Notes: generated by a model not told the origin, from the letters alone. 64,000 nt of DNA from Aeromicrobium sp. PE09-221 (GCF_002174305.1 NZ_MIJB01000015.1:1-64000), one strand, 5' to 3'. Positions 9,354 through 18,553 are shown, numbered from the stretch's first letter. Numbers and translations are program-made.

Positions 9354-9518
9354 GGAATCACCGATGAGTGGGCCACCTCGGCGGGAACGGTGACCTGCGC
9401 GTCTCGAACAGGTCGAGCGGGTTGTCGGGTTCCGGGCGGGCCGCGCACGAAGGATGTGCTGCCGACCTGGACCCCCCTCCACACGGCCACACGAGGTCCC
9501 TATCCCTGCATCAAGCAG

Positions 9519-10178
9519 CTAGACGCGACGCGTGAACGTCAGGTGCACCACGCCGGTCGGCGAAGACACCGCCTCGAGGTCGTATCGCTCCTCGAGCGAC
9601 TCCAACCCGTCCCAGAGGCGCACACCTCGCCCCAGCACGATCGGCACCTGGACCACGTGCATCACGTCGATGAGACCGGCGCCGAGGAAGTCACGGACCG
9701 TCGTCGGCCCTCCCCCGACGCGCACGTCGAGGTCGCCGGCGGCCTCACGGGCGAGCGCCAGCGCCTCGGCGGGTGGAGCGTCCACGAAGTGGAAGACCGT
9801 CCCACCCTCCATCTCGATCGACGGCCGGGGATGGTGAGTGAGGACGAAGACCGGCGTGTGGAACGGGGGATTCGGTCCCCACCAGCCGCGCCACTCCTGT
9901 TCGGTGCCCAGGTCCGGCCAGGGTCCGGTGAGGGGCCAGAACTTGCCCCGCCCCATGATCTCGGCACCGACCCCGTCCTCGTGCCGTCGCGCGAAGGACT
10001 CGTCCACGCCGTTGCTGCCGCCGGACTCCCCGAGCATCCTGCGGCCGAAGCGGGTGGCGAACATCCACTCGTGCAACCGCTCTCCCGCGTGCCCGAAGGG
10101 GTCCTCGAAGCTGAGGCCTTCGCCGGTGCCGAAGCCGTCGAGGGAGATCGAGAAGTTGTGCACGACGACCTGGGACAT
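9519..10178 (-). CDS. Dihydrofolate reductase/RibD C-terminal family protein
   Basis: A 219-aa protein of the RibD-C/DHFR-like NADPH reductase family (YyaP/YwjB type). Signs are the start VVHNFSISLDGFGTG, IMGRGKFW, the GGTVFHFVD segment and the VGGGPTTVRDFLGAGLIDVMHVVQVPIVLGRGVRLWDGL block near the C-terminus. The substrate is unknown; a role in folate or riboflavin metabolism is not implied. A GGAGGAG ribosome binding site precedes the ATG. It is divergent from the LytTR regulator gene and lies between the biotin and symporter loci without obvious connection. Confidence 0.82.
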   Translation of the reverse strand: MSQVVVHNFSISLDGFGTGEGLSFEDPFGHAGERLHEWMFATRFGRRMLGESGGSNGVDESFARRHEDGVGAEIMGRGKFWPLTGPWPDLGTEQEWRGWWGPNPPFHTPVFVLTHHPRPSIEMEGGTVFHFVDAPPAEALALAREAAGDLDVRVGGGPTTVRDFLGAGLIDVMHVVQVPIVLGRGVRLWDGLESLEERYDLEAVSSPTGVVHLTFTRRV

Positions 10179-10244
10179 GAAGACTCCTCCACCATAATGT
10201 TCCGCCGCACAGCCTGAGGCCGCGACGCGACGGCCGGATGTGAC

Positions 10245-10250
10245 TACCAT
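10245..10250 (+). promoter_or_regulatory. Leaderless -10 element of LytTR regulator gene
   Basis: TACCAT, seven bases before the GTG at 10258. It favours this start over a GTG at 10240. Confidence 0.5.
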
Positions 10251-10257
10251 CACCAAG

Positions 10258-10989
10258 GTGACTGCCCTGCGCACGCTCGTGGTCGATGACGAGCAGCCGG
10301 TGCTCGATGAGCTCGTCTGGCTGCTGGGACGCGACGACCGCATCGCCGACCCGATCGCCACAGCGCACTCGGGCACCGAGGCGCTCCGCCGGCTCGAGAG
10401 GGGCGATATCGACCTCGTCTTCCTCGACATCGCGATGCCGGGGCTGAGCGGTATCGAGATAGCGCGGCTGCTGGGACGTTTCTCGCAGGCACCGCAGATC
10501 ATCTTCGTCACCGCACACGACGCGCACGCCGTGGAGGCCTTCGAGCTCGACGCCGTCGACTACCTGCTCAAACCGTTGCGCGAGGAACGACTCCGCGAGA
10601 GCATCCGCCGTGCGTCGGCCGAACGCGACATGGTCCACGACGCCGATGACACGATCGCCGTGGAGCTCGCCGGGGTCACCCGCTTCGTCTCGCGTTCGCA
10701 CGTCACCTATGCCGAGGCACAGGGCGACTACGTCCGATTGCATCTGCTCGACGGTACCAGCCATCTGATCCGCGCATCGTTGACCGCACTCGCCGACGAG
10801 TGGGAGAGCGCGGGCTTCCGTCGCGTGCACCGCAGCATCGTGGTCAACCGGGCCCATCTCGTCGAGGCCCGATCACAGGGCGGTGGCGCGACCCTGGTGC
10901 TGCCCTCGGGCGACGGGACGACTGAGGTGCCGGTGTCCCGTCGGCACCTGCGCGACCTGCGCGAGCTCATCGGCGAGTTCAGCCCATGA
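10258..10989 (+). CDS. LytTR-family response regulator
   Basis: A 243-aa regulator. The receiver domain occupies residues 1-120, with Asp57 in LVFLDIAMP and Lys in DYLLKPL. A LytTR DNA-binding domain follows (about 140-240), with ISRSHVTYAEAQGDYVRLH-like and HRSIVVNRAHL segments. It should be phosphorylated by the LytS-type kinase 6 kb upstream and then activate the adjacent symporter genes, as in pyruvate- and acetate-sensing LytSR-type systems. The GTG at 10258 was chosen because of the TACCAT hexamer. It is followed after 31 bases by a small membrane protein and a symporter, so it is probably in one operon with them. Confidence 0.87.
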   Translation: MTALRTLVVDDEQPVLDELVWLLGRDDRIADPIATAHSGTEALRRLERGDIDLVFLDIAMPGLSGIEIARLLGRFSQAPQIIFVTAHDAHAVEAFELDAVDYLLKPLREERLRESIRRASAERDMVHDADDTIAVELAGVTRFVSRSHVTYAEAQGDYVRLHLLDGTSHLIRASLTALADEWESAGFRRVHRSIVVNRAHLVEARSQGGGATLVLPSGDGTTEVPVSRRHLRDLRELIGEFSP

Positions 10990-11020
10990 CCCCGCCACCG
11001 GAGCCGTGGGGAGGGAACGG

Positions 11021-11407
11021 ATGAGCGAGCCGCGGAGGGAGCGGATCACCAGCCCGTTGACGAGTGCGCGGACCCATGTGCCGCGCACCGTGCGACAGGA
11101 GATCGATGAGTCGACCGGCGTCGGTCAGGTCTATGTCCGCAGCCTCGTGCGTTCGCAGCTGCGCGCGGCACTGACTGTCGTGGCGACTGTGGCGCTGACC
11201 ATCGGCCTCCTTCCTCTCGTGTTCCTGGTGTTCGGCGACCTCTCCCGCACCACCGTCGCCGGTATCGGACTGCCCTGGATCGTGCTCGGCGTCGCCGTCT
11301 ACCCCGCGATCCTCGTCCTCGGCTGGCTCTACGTGCGCTTCGCCGAGCGGGCCGAGCTGGATTTCGCCGCCCTCGTGGAGACCTCCGGCCAGGAGGAGGA
11401 GCCGTGA
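11021..11407 (+). CDS. Small two-helix membrane protein paired with symporter
   Basis: A 128-aa protein with a charged N-terminus of about 45 residues, two transmembrane helices (about 48-72 and 84-108) and an acidic C-terminus. Its stop overlaps the symporter start by four bases (GTGA), indicating translational coupling. In size, topology and position it mirrors the DUF485 protein before the second symporter, so it is probably an accessory subunit. I do not recognise a named domain. GAGGGA lies seven bases before the ATG. Confidence 0.72.
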   Translation: MSEPRRERITSPLTSARTHVPRTVRQEIDESTGVGQVYVRSLVRSQLRAALTVVATVALTIGLLPLVFLVFGDLSRTTVAGIGLPWIVLGVAVYPAILVLGWLYVRFAERAELDFAALVETSGQEEEP

Positions 11408-12906
11408 ACTCGGGTGCCGCGGTCGCGGCGATCTTCGTGGTGACGGTCGCAACGGTCACCATCGGTGCCCTCGGCCTGCGGATCAGCCGCACGACCAGTG
11501 ACTTCTACGTCGCCTCGCGGACGGTGTCGCCGGGGCTGAACAGTTCGGCGATCAGCGGCGAGTATCTGTCTGCGGCGTCCTTCCTGGGCATCGCGGGTCT
11601 CGTACTGACCTTCGGCGCGGACATGCTCTGGTATCCGATCGGGTGGACCACGGGCTATCTGCTGCTGCTGGTCTTCGTCGCTGCTCCCCTGCGGCGCTCG
11701 GGGGCCTACACGATCCCGGACTTCGCCCAGTTGCGACTCGGATCGAGCGGGGTCCGACTGACGTGCACCTGGCTGGTCGTCGGTGTCGGATGGCTCTATC
11801 TGATGCCGCAATTCCAAGGCGCGGGGCTGACGGTACAGGCGACGACCGGGGCACCTTCCTGGGTGGGCACGGCGCTCGTTGCTGTGGTGGTCGTGGTCAA
11901 TGTGCTCTCCGGCGGCATGCGCAGCATCACCTTCGTGCAGGCCTTCCAGTACTGGGTCAAGCTCGCCGCGATGCTGGTGCCGCTGGCCTTCCTGCTGCTG
12001 GTGTGGCGCTCGGACGGCGCCCCGGGTCCGGTCGCCCCGGAGCAGTGGTTCGCCCCGCTGGGCGCCGCCACCCCGCAGAGCGTCTACACGACCTATGCAG
12101 TGATCATCGCGACCTTCCTGGGCACGATGGGACTGCCACATGTGGTGGTCCGCTTCTACACCAATCCCGACGGTCGGGCGGCGCGTCGGACGACGCTGAT
12201 CGTGCTCGTACTGCTCGGCGTGTTCTACCTGTTGCCGACCGTCTACGGCGTCCTCGGACGCATCTATGCCCCCGATCTGGTCGACGCGGGCCAGGCCGAC
12301 ACGGTCGTCCTGGAACTGCCGGGCCGGATGATCGACGGGGTAGCGGGCGATGCGCTCTCCGCGCTGCTGATGGGCGGGGCGTTCGCGGCCTTCCTCTCGA
12401 CCTCATCCGGGGTGACGATGGCGCTCGCCGGGGTGGTCGGGCAGGGCCTCAGCCGCCGCTCTTGGTGGCCCTCGCGGTGGTCCCAGGTGGCCGCGCTCCG
12501 GTGGGCCGCGGCCGCGTGCGTGTCCGTGCCTCTCGCGCTCGGACTGCTCGCCCAGCCGATCCCGGTGGCCAACTCGGTCGTGTTCGCCTTCGCCCTCGCG
12601 GCGTCGACCTTCTGTCCGCTGCTGGTACTGGGCATCTGGTGGCGGGGGCTGACCGCGCCGGGTGCTGTCGCCGGACTGGTCGGTGGCGGGCTCGCGGCGA
12701 CGGCCGCGCCCCTGCTGACCCTCACCGTCGCCCCGTCCGGCTGGCTCGGCACGCTCCTCGCCCAGCCGGCGGCCTGGTCGGTGCCGCTGGGCTTCGCCCT
12801 GATGATCGGGGGCTCTCTGCTGACCCGGTCGCGAGTCCCCACCGATGTCACCCACACGATGGTCCGGCTGCACACCCCCGAGCGGCTTCGCCTCGACCGC
12901 GGCTGA
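11404..12906 (+). CDS. Sodium/solute symporter (SSS family), carboxylate type
   Basis: A 500-aa transporter with about 13 hydrophobic helices. Family signs are DFYVASRTVSPGLNSSAISGEYLSAASFLGIAGLV near the N-terminus, the GGMRSITFVQAFQYWVK block and GLPHVVVRFYTNPDGRAARRT in the middle. These are typical of the ActP/MctC-like branch that takes up acetate, pyruvate or propionate with Na+ or protons. The substrate is not determined. It is the second symporter of a pair; the other begins at 14194. It is coupled to the small membrane protein upstream and probably controlled by the LytTR regulator. Confidence 0.87.
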   Translation: MNSGAAVAAIFVVTVATVTIGALGLRISRTTSDFYVASRTVSPGLNSSAISGEYLSAASFLGIAGLVLTFGADMLWYPIGWTTGYLLLLVFVAAPLRRSGAYTIPDFAQLRLGSSGVRLTCTWLVVGVGWLYLMPQFQGAGLTVQATTGAPSWVGTALVAVVVVVNVLSGGMRSITFVQAFQYWVKLAAMLVPLAFLLLVWRSDGAPGPVAPEQWFAPLGAATPQSVYTTYAVIIATFLGTMGLPHVVVRFYTNPDGRAARRTTLIVLVLLGVFYLLPTVYGVLGRIYAPDLVDAGQADTVVLELPGRMIDGVAGDALSALLMGGAFAAFLSTSSGVTMALAGVVGQGLSRRSWWPSRWSQVAALRWAAAACVSVPLALGLLAQPIPVANSVVFAFALAASTFCPLLVLGIWWRGLTAPGAVAGLVGGGLAATAAPLLTLTVAPSGWLGTLLAQPAAWSVPLGFALMIGGSLLTRSRVPTDVTHTMVRLHTPERLRLDRG

Positions 12907-12915
12907 CCTCCGACG

Positions 12916-12950
12916 AGGCGGTAGACCGTCAACCTCATCGAGACCCGATG
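12916..12950. repeat. Imperfect inverted repeat, family beta, after symporter gene
   Basis: The minus-strand text GAGGTTGACGGTCTACCGCC (12917-12936) is nearly identical to a plus-strand copy at 43684-43703. On the plus strand a diverged inverted partner begins at about 12942, giving an imperfect hairpin just past the symporter stop. Likely a decayed terminator-type element. Confidence 0.5.
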
Positions 12951-13020
12951 GGGTCGGCCCGGTCCCCCTACCCGATCCGTAGGGTTGGCCAGGCACCGCC
13001 ACCTGCGCAGCGGAGCTTCC

Positions 13021-13026
13021 TAGAAT
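13021..13026 (+). promoter_or_regulatory. Leaderless -10 element of PaiB-like gene
   Basis: TAGAAT, seven bases before ATG 13034. It overlaps an upstream in-frame ATG (13025), which therefore cannot be the start of a transcript made from this promoter. Confidence 0.55.
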
Positions 13027-13033
13027 GAGCGCC

Positions 13034-13651
13034 ATGTACCGTCCGCCGTTCACCGGGGTCGACGACGACGCTGAGATCCGCTCCTTCGTCGCCGAGGTAG
13101 CCGCGGGCGAGGTCGTGACCTCGGGCCACGACGGCTTTCCCCGCTCCACCCGGCTCCCGCTCGTATGGCGCGAGGACCTGCTCATCGCCCACTTCGCGCG
13201 CGCCAATGACCACTGGCGCGAGATCGCCGACGGATCCCCCGTCCTCGTGATCGTCGGCGGCATCGAGGGCTATGTCTCGCCGAGCTGGTACGCGAGCAAG
13301 CGCGAGCACGGCCGCGTCGTGCCCACCTGGAACTACGAATCGGCGCAGATACGCGGTCGCGCGCGCGTCATCGAGGATCCCGACTGGCTCCGGGGGGCGG
13401 TCACCGCTCTCACGGAAGCCCATGAACGTCGGCGGCCCGACTCCTGGGAGGTCAGCGACGCGCCCGAGCGATTCGTCGAGGGCCAGCTGCGGGGGATCGT
13501 CGGCCTCGAGATCCGCATCGAGGACGTCGCCGCCAAGGCGAAGCTCAGCCAGAACCGCTCCGCCGCCGACCGCCAGGGTGTCGTGGAGGGCCTGGACGCG
13601 AGTGACGATCCCCGCGACCAGATCCTCGCCGAGCGCATGCGGCGCGTGTGA
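13034..13651 (+). CDS. PaiB-type FMN-binding split-barrel protein
   Basis: A 205-aa protein of the FMN-binding negative transcriptional regulator family (PaiB, PF04299). It has the MYRPPF start typical of the family, a TRLPLVWREDLLIAHFARANDHWREI core, and the SPSWYASKREHGRVVPTWNYESAQIRGRARV signature. A C-terminal GIVGLEIRIEDVAAKAKLSQNR segment completes the pattern. In Bacillus PaiB modulates expression of degradative enzymes; the role in actinobacteria is not settled. The start at 13034 follows both the family pattern and the TAGAAT hexamer. Confidence 0.85.
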   Translation: MYRPPFTGVDDDAEIRSFVAEVAAGEVVTSGHDGFPRSTRLPLVWREDLLIAHFARANDHWREIADGSPVLVIVGGIEGYVSPSWYASKREHGRVVPTWNYESAQIRGRARVIEDPDWLRGAVTALTEAHERRRPDSWEVSDAPERFVEGQLRGIVGLEIRIEDVAAKAKLSQNRSAADRQGVVEGLDASDDPRDQILAERMRRV

Positions 13652-13652
13652 G

Positions 13653-13676
13653 CGAGTCCGACATGCTGCGGACTCG
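13653..13676. terminator. Hairpin after PaiB-like gene
   Basis: CGAGTCCG (13653-13660) pairs with CGGACTCG (13669-13676) around an 8-base loop, directly after the stop. No T-run. Confidence 0.5.
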
Positions 13677-13717
13677 ATCCGCGGTGCCGTTCGTCGTTCC
13701 CAGGACACCGCTCATCG

Positions 13718-13733
13718 CGTGACCCACGCCACA
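13718..13733. promoter_or_regulatory. Possible GlxR/Crp-type site
   Basis: CGTGA-N6-CCACA differs from the TGTGA-N6-TCACA consensus at two positions. It lies about 125 bases upstream of the DUF485-symporter operon. GlxR controls acetate uptake and activation genes in corynebacteria, and a GlxR-like gene is in this window. The match is weak. Confidence 0.28.
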
Positions 13734-13858
13734 TATCGACCTCGATCGGCCCTTGAGCGACCAGCCCGCGAACCATCTGGCACACCCCCGCGCGACGGTC
13801 CTAGCGTCGGCTCACGGCGCCACCGCCGCGCGCCGAGCCGATAACGAAAGGGGGAGCC

Positions 13859-14197
13859 ATGGCCGAACCGATCTCACCTGAGACCCATGCCGCCTATGAG
13901 CGCGTCCACGCGACCGCGGAGTTCGCCGAGCTCAGGAACAACTACCGCAGCTTCGTGCTGCCGATGACCGTGGCATTCATGGTCTGGTACCTGCTATACG
14001 TGATCGCATCGAACTGGATGCCGGGCTTCATGAACACGCAGGTCTTCGGCACGATCAATGTCGCGCTGCTCTTCGGCCTGCTGCAGTTCATCACCACCTT
14101 CGGCATCGCCTGGTGGTACGCCCGGTACTCCGCACGCAAGATGGACCCGCTCGCGGACGATCTGCGCGACGGCTTCGAACGGGAGGTCGGCCAGTGA
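13859..14197 (+). CDS. DUF485 small membrane subunit of acetate-type symporter
   Basis: A 112-aa DUF485 protein with two transmembrane helices (about 38-60 and 70-95). FVLPMTVAFMVWYLLYVIASNWMPGFM and INVALLFGLLQFITTFGIAWWYARYSARKMDPLADDLR are diagnostic. Proteins of this family are encoded with ActP/MctC symporters and probably assist them. A GGGGGAG ribosome binding site precedes the ATG. The stop overlaps the symporter start by four bases. Confidence 0.92.
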   Translation: MAEPISPETHAAYERVHATAEFAELRNNYRSFVLPMTVAFMVWYLLYVIASNWMPGFMNTQVFGTINVALLFGLLQFITTFGIAWWYARYSARKMDPLADDLRDGFEREVGQ

Positions 14198-15858
14198 CCA
14201 CCTCACTGCTCTCCTCCGACGTCCTCCTCGCCGCGAGCGAGGAGTCGAATCAGGCCCTGACCGCCTCGCTCTTCGGCCTGGTCGTGGTCCTCACCGTGGG
14301 CATCACCTTCTGGGCGAGCCGGAACACCAAGACCGCCGCCGACTACTACGCGGGCGGACGCTCCTTCTCCGGCGTCCAGAACGGCTTCGCCATCGGCGGC
14401 GACTACATGTCCGCCGCCTCCTTCCTCGGGATCTCCGGGGCGATCGCGCTCTCCGGTTACGACGGCTTCCTGTACTCGATCGGGTTCCTGGTCGCCTGGC
14501 TCGTCGCGCTCCTGCTCATCGCCGAGCTGCTGCGCAACTCCGGACGGTTCACGATGGCCGATCAGCTGGCCTATCGGATGCGGCAGCGACCGATCCGCCA
14601 GGCCGCGGCGATCTCGACCGTGGTGGTCTCGATCTTCTACCTGCTGGCGCAGATGGTCGGCGCCGGCGCGCTCGTCTCGCTGCTGCTCGGGGTCGACTCG
14701 CAGGCGGCCAAGAACATCACCATCGTCTCGGTCGGCGTGCTGATGATCTTCTATGTCGTCGTCGGCGGCATGAAGGGCACGACCTGGGTGCAGATCGTCA
14801 AGGCCGTCCTGCTGATGTTCGGCACCCTGTTGATCAGCGTCCTGGTCCTCGCCAAGTTCGGCTTCAATCTCTCCGACCTGCTCGGCACGGCGGCCGAGGC
14901 GAGCGGCAAGGGCCAGGCCTTCCTCGAACCCGGGTTGAAGTACGGTATCTCGACGACGAGCAAGATCGACTTCCTGTCCCTCGGCATCGCCCTCGTGCTC
15001 GGCACCGCCGGACTTCCCCACATCCTGGTGCGCTTCTACACCGTGCCGACCGCCAAGCAGGCACGTGTCTCGGTGCTCTGGGCGATCGGCCTGATCGGCA
15101 CCTTCTACCTGATGACCCTCGTGCTCGGCTTCGGTGCCGCGGCACTCGTCACCGGTGACGCCAAGGATCAGATCGCGGCATCGGGAGGCAATCTCGCGTC
15201 CCCGCTGCTCGCCGAGGCCATCGGCGGTGGTCCCGGCACGCTGGGCGGCGCGGTGCTGCTGGCATTGATCTCGGCCGTCGCCTTCGCGACGATCCTCGCC
15301 GTGGTCGCCGGCCTCACCCTGACCTCCGCCTCCTCGGTGGCACACGACCTCTACGCGAATGTGTGGCGCAAGGGCAAGGCCAGCGAGAAGGACGAGGTGA
15401 AGGTGGCGCGGATCTCGGCCTTCATCATCGGCGGCGTCGCGATCGCCCTGGCCATCCCGGGCCAGAGCCTGAATGTCGCCTTCCTGGTGGCACTCGCCTT
15501 CGCGGTCGCGGCCTCGGCCAATCTGCCCGCGCTGCTCTACAACCTGTTCTGGAAGCGCTTCAACACCCGCGGTGCGTTGTGGAGCATCTACGGCGGCCTG
15601 ATCTCGGCGGTCGGCCTGGTGTTCTTCAGCCCGGTCGTCTCCGGCAAGGTCGACCCGGACACGGGCGCCAGCCTGTCGCTCTTCCCCGCGAGCGTCGACT
15701 TCAGCTGGTTCCCACTGGAGAACCCGGGCATCGTGTCGATCCCGCTCGGCTTCTTCCTCGGTTGGCTGGGCACGGTCACCTCCTCGGACAAGGGCTCGGT
15801 CGAGCGGTTCGCCGAGCTGGAGGTGCGCGCCCTCACCGGGGCAGGCGCCGAGAAGTGA
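14194..15858 (+). CDS. Monocarboxylate/acetate:sodium symporter (ActP/MctC-like)
   Basis: A 554-aa SSS-family transporter with about 13 helices. The N-terminal part has VGITFWASRNTKTAADYYAGGRSFSGVQNGFAIGGDYMSAASFLGISGAIAL, then GGMKGTTWVQIVKAVLLMFG and GLPHILVRFYTVPTAKQARVS. Length, DUF485 partner and the acs gene immediately downstream favour uptake of acetate, propionate or pyruvate. GTG overlaps the DUF485 stop. A strong hairpin follows the stop, so the operon appears to end here and acs has its own promoter. Confidence 0.9.
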   Translation: MTTSLLSSDVLLAASEESNQALTASLFGLVVVLTVGITFWASRNTKTAADYYAGGRSFSGVQNGFAIGGDYMSAASFLGISGAIALSGYDGFLYSIGFLVAWLVALLLIAELLRNSGRFTMADQLAYRMRQRPIRQAAAISTVVVSIFYLLAQMVGAGALVSLLLGVDSQAAKNITIVSVGVLMIFYVVVGGMKGTTWVQIVKAVLLMFGTLLISVLVLAKFGFNLSDLLGTAAEASGKGQAFLEPGLKYGISTTSKIDFLSLGIALVLGTAGLPHILVRFYTVPTAKQARVSVLWAIGLIGTFYLMTLVLGFGAAALVTGDAKDQIAASGGNLASPLLAEAIGGGPGTLGGAVLLALISAVAFATILAVVAGLTLTSASSVAHDLYANVWRKGKASEKDEVKVARISAFIIGGVAIALAIPGQSLNVAFLVALAFAVAASANLPALLYNLFWKRFNTRGALWSIYGGLISAVGLVFFSPVVSGKVDPDTGASLSLFPASVDFSWFPLENPGIVSIPLGFFLGWLGTVTSSDKGSVERFAELEVRALTGAGAEK

Positions 15859-15862
15859 GACC

Positions 15863-15898
15863 CCGGGGAGCGCCCCGTCGGGGGTGGGCGCTCCCCGG
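15863..15898 (+). terminator. Hairpin terminator after symporter gene
   Basis: Arms 15863-15875 and 15886-15898 are exact 13-base complements around a 10-base loop, five bases after the stop. It is GC-rich with no clear T-run. Confidence 0.7.
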
Positions 15899-15966
15899 CC
15901 CCTTCGCCCGCCGGCGTGGTGTGCGACACAATCATGAACAGGAACCCATCCAAGGAGAGACATCCC

Positions 15967-17928
15967 GTGACCGAGACAGGCATCGACAACCTCGCCCGTG
16001 AAGATCGCGTCTTCGAGCCGCCGGCGGCGATCGCCGAGCACGCGAACGTCACGGCGGCCGCATACGAGGAGGCCGCCGCGGACCGGTTGGGCTTCTGGCG
16101 CACGCAGGCCGAACGGCTGGACTGGCAGACCCCCTTCACCGAGGTACTGGACTGGAGCAACCCGCCCTTCGCGAAGTGGTTCGCCGACGGCAAGCTCAAT
16201 GTCGCCTACAACTGCGTGGACCGCCATGTGGAGGCGGGTCGCGGCGACAAGGTCGCCTTCCACTTCGTGGGGGAGCCCGGCGACACGCGCACCCTCACCT
16301 ATGCCGATCTGAAAGACGAGGTCAGCAAGGCAGCCAACGCCCTCACCGATCTCGGCGTCCGAGCGGGGGATCGCGTCGCGATCTACCTGCCGATGATCCC
16401 CGAGGCCGTCATCGCGATGCTCGCGTGTGCGCGGCTGGGCGCGCCCCACACCGTCGTGTTCGGCGGCTTCAGCTCCGACGCGCTCTCCAGCCGGATCACC
16501 GACTGCGAGGCCAAGGTCGTCATCACCGCCGACGGCGGCTACCGGCGCGGCAATCCCTCGAGTCTCAAGCCGGCGGTCGACGAAGCCCTCGGCAAGGTCG
16601 ACGGCATCGTGGAGCATGTGCTGGTCGTCCGCCGCACCGGCCAGGAGACCTCGATGACTGCGGGCCGCGACGTGTGGTGGCACGAGGTGGTCGATGCAGC
16701 GTCACCCGAGCACACGCCGGAGGCCTTCGACGCCGAGCATCCGCTGTACGTCATGTACACCTCGGGCACGACCGGCAAGCCGAAGGGCATCCTGCACACC
16801 TCGGGCGGTTATCTGACCCAGGCCTCCTACACCTTCCATGCGGTCTTCGACCACAAGCCCGACACCGATGTGTACTGGTGCACCGCCGATATCGGCTGGG
16901 TCACCGGCCACTCGTACATCGTCTACGGGCCCACCGCCGAGGGCGCCACGCAGGTGCTCTACGAGGGCACACCCGACACGCCGCACAAGGGCCGTTGGTG
17001 GGAGATCGTCGCCGAGTACGGCGTCACGCTCTTCTACACGGCCCCGACGGCGATCCGCACCTGCATGAAATGGGGCGCCGAGATCCCCGCCGAGTTCGAC
17101 CTGTCGAGCCTGCGCATCCTCGGCACGGTGGGCGAGTCGATCAATCCTGAGGCCTATGTCTGGTACCGCGAGAACATCGGCGGCAGCCGTACCCCTATCG
17201 TCGACACCTGGTGGCAGACCGAGACGGGCGCCCACATGCTCAGTCCGCTGCCGGGCGTGACCGCCGCCAAGCCGGGCTCGGCGATGGGTCCGCTGCCAGG
17301 GATCAGTGCCGAGGTGGTCGACGATGCGGGCAACCCCGTCGGCAACGGCCAGGGCGGGTATCTCGTGCTCACCGAGCCGTGGCCGGCGATGCTCCGCACC
17401 ATCTGGGGCGATGACCAGCGCTTCGTTGACACCTACTGGTCGCGCTTCCCCGATGTGTACTTCGCGGGCGACGGTGCCAAGAAGGATGAGGACGGAGCGA
17501 TCTGGCTGCTCGGTCGCGTCGATGACGTCATGAATGTCTCGGGGCATCGGCTGTCGACCACCGAGATCGAGTCCGCTCTGGTGTCGCACCCGAGCGTCGC
17601 CGAGGCAGCGGTGGTCGGAGCGACCGACGACACCACCGGCCAGGCGGTCGTCGCCTTCGTCATCCTGCGCGAGTCGGCGGTCGACAGCGGCGAGGAGACG
17701 GTCGCGGAGCTGCGTGCCCATGTCGGCACGCAGATCGGACCGATCGCCAAGCCGCGGCAGATCATGGTGGTCGCCGAGCTGCCCAAGACTCGCTCGGGCA
17801 AGATCATGCGCCGCCTGCTGCGCGATGTGGCCGAGAACCGTGAAGTCGGCGATGCGACCACCCTCGCGGACTCTTCGGTCATGGACCAGATCACCGCCGG
17901 CATGAAGAAGGGCGCCGACGACGACTGA
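15967..17928 (+). CDS. acs: Acetyl-CoA synthetase
   Basis: A 653-aa AMP-forming acetate:CoA ligase. The P-loop-like [11 protein letters not shown] sits near residue 261, with the TWWQTETG motif, the ADP/acyl hinge region [16 protein letters not shown] and C-terminal [13 protein letters not shown] carrying the lysine that is acetylated in regulated Acs enzymes. It activates acetate imported by the neighbouring symporters. GTG 15967 follows an AAGGAGAG ribosome binding site. It corresponds in position to Rv3667 of M. tuberculosis. A hairpin terminator follows. Confidence 0.95.
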   Translation: MTETGIDNLAREDRVFEPPAAIAEHANVTAAAYEEAAADRLGFWRTQAERLDWQTPFTEVLDWSNPPFAKWFADGKLNVAYNCVDRHVEAGRGDKVAFHFVGEPGDTRTLTYADLKDEVSKAANALTDLGVRAGDRVAIYLPMIPEAVIAMLACARLGAPHTVVFGGFSSDALSSRITDCEAKVVITADGGYRRGNPSSLKPAVDEALGKVDGIVEHVLVVRRTGQETSMTAGRDVWWHEVVDAASPEHTPEAFDAEHPLYVMYTSGTTGKPKGILHTSGGYLTQASYTFHAVFDHKPDTDVYWCTADIGWVTGHSYIVYGPTAEGATQVLYEGTPDTPHKGRWWEIVAEYGVTLFYTAPTAIRTCMKWGAEIPAEFDLSSLRILGTVGESINPEAYVWYRENIGGSRTPIVDTWWQTETGAHMLSPLPGVTAAKPGSAMGPLPGISAEVVDDAGNPVGNGQGGYLVLTEPWPAMLRTIWGDDQRFVDTYWSRFPDVYFAGDGAKKDEDGAIWLLGRVDDVMNVSGHRLSTTEIESALVSHPSVAEAAVVGATDDTTGQAVVAFVILRESAVDSGEETVAELRAHVGTQIGPIAKPRQIMVVAELPKTRSGKIMRRLLRDVAENREVGDATTLADSSVMDQITAGMKKGADDD

Positions 17929-17943
17929 TCCGCCCGTCGATAT

Positions 17944-17976
17944 GTGTGCCCCGGGGTCCTCGGCCCCGGGGCACAC
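17944..17976 (+). terminator. Hairpin terminator after acs
   Basis: GTGTGCCCCGGGG (17944-17956) pairs perfectly with 17964-17976 around a 7-base loop, 15 bases after the acs stop. Confidence 0.72.
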
Positions 17977-18037
17977 GCCTGTGCGGCGCGGCCAGGAGAG
18001 GAGAGCGGGGAGGTCAGCCGGAGGTCAGGTACGGGCC

Positions 18038-18083
18038 ACGATGTGCTTCCGTGGTCGCCATAGCCGCCTCGACAGCACATCGT
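18038..18083. repeat. Inverted repeat, family alpha
   Basis: ACGATGTGC at 18038-18046 has an exact inverted copy at 18075-18083. The longer unit GATGTGCTTCCGTGGTCG (18040-18057) matches 17 of 18 bases of an inverted copy at 30318-30335 and resembles the bioM-bioN element. It lies between acs and the holin-like gene. Confidence 0.55.
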
Positions 18084-18139
18084 CCATCGCGCAGATCGGA
18101 CAGGTGGAGTGCTGCGCTGTCCTCACGGCCGGTTCTCGG

Positions 18140-18145
18140 TAGGCT
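18140..18145 (+). promoter_or_regulatory. Leaderless -10 element of holin-like gene
   Basis: TAGGCT, six bases before the ATG at 18152. Confidence 0.58.
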
Positions 18146-18151
18146 CATCGC

Positions 18152-18553
18152 ATGAGTGAGCAGCAGCCCGTCTCCGAGGAACCCACCATCGGCCACCTCG
18201 TCGCCGATGTCACGCGCGACCTCTCCTCGCTGATCCAGCACGAGATCCAGCTGGCGAAGTCGGAGATGAAGGTCAGCGTCCGCGCCGGTGGAATGGGAGC
18301 CGCGTTGCTCGCGGTCGCCGCGTTCCTCCTGCTGCTCGTCGTGATCCTCGCGTCGATCACCATCGGCTTCTTCCTGACGATGACCGGACTGCACCCCGCG
18401 TGGGCATTCCTCATCGTCACCGGCGGCTACCTGCTGCTCGCCCTCCTGCTCGCCTTCATCGGGATCCGCCGCTTCAAGAAGGTCACCGTCCCGCAGAAGA
18501 CGATCGACACCGCCAAGCAGATCCCCACCGCCCTCAAGGGCAAGGTCGCCTGA
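18152..18553 (+). CDS. Phage holin family / Holin-X membrane protein (Rv3669-like)
   Basis: A 133-aa protein with a soluble amphipathic N-terminus (TIGHLVADVTRDLSSLIQHEIQLAKSEMKVSVRAGGMG) followed by two long transmembrane helices (about 48-75 and 85-108) and a basic tail. This is the pattern of the actinobacterial holin superfamily III (PF07332). These proteins are chromosomal and conserved beside acs/marP; a true phage lysis role is unlikely. The start is supported by a TAGGCT hexamer six bases upstream. It is convergent with the membrane protein gene downstream. Confidence 0.82.
   Translation: MSEQQPVSEEPTIGHLVADVTRDLSSLIQHEIQLAKSEMKVSVRAGGMGAALLAVAAFLLLLVVILASITIGFFLTMTGLHPAWAFLIVTGGYLLLALLLAFIGIRRFKKVTVPQKTIDTAKQIPTALKGKVA

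Noticed and set aside
13718..13733. Confident GlxR control of the DUF485-symporter operon
   Set aside because: The site has two mismatches to consensus; kept only as a low-confidence feature.
14203..16683. Minus-strand open frame of about 826 codons opposite the second symporter and acs
   Set aside because: Shadow frame; both plus-strand genes have strong family motifs along their whole length.
18152..18553. Holin-like protein as evidence of a prophage
   Set aside because: No integrase, lysin, structural genes or att repeats nearby; the gene is part of the conserved chromosomal block.
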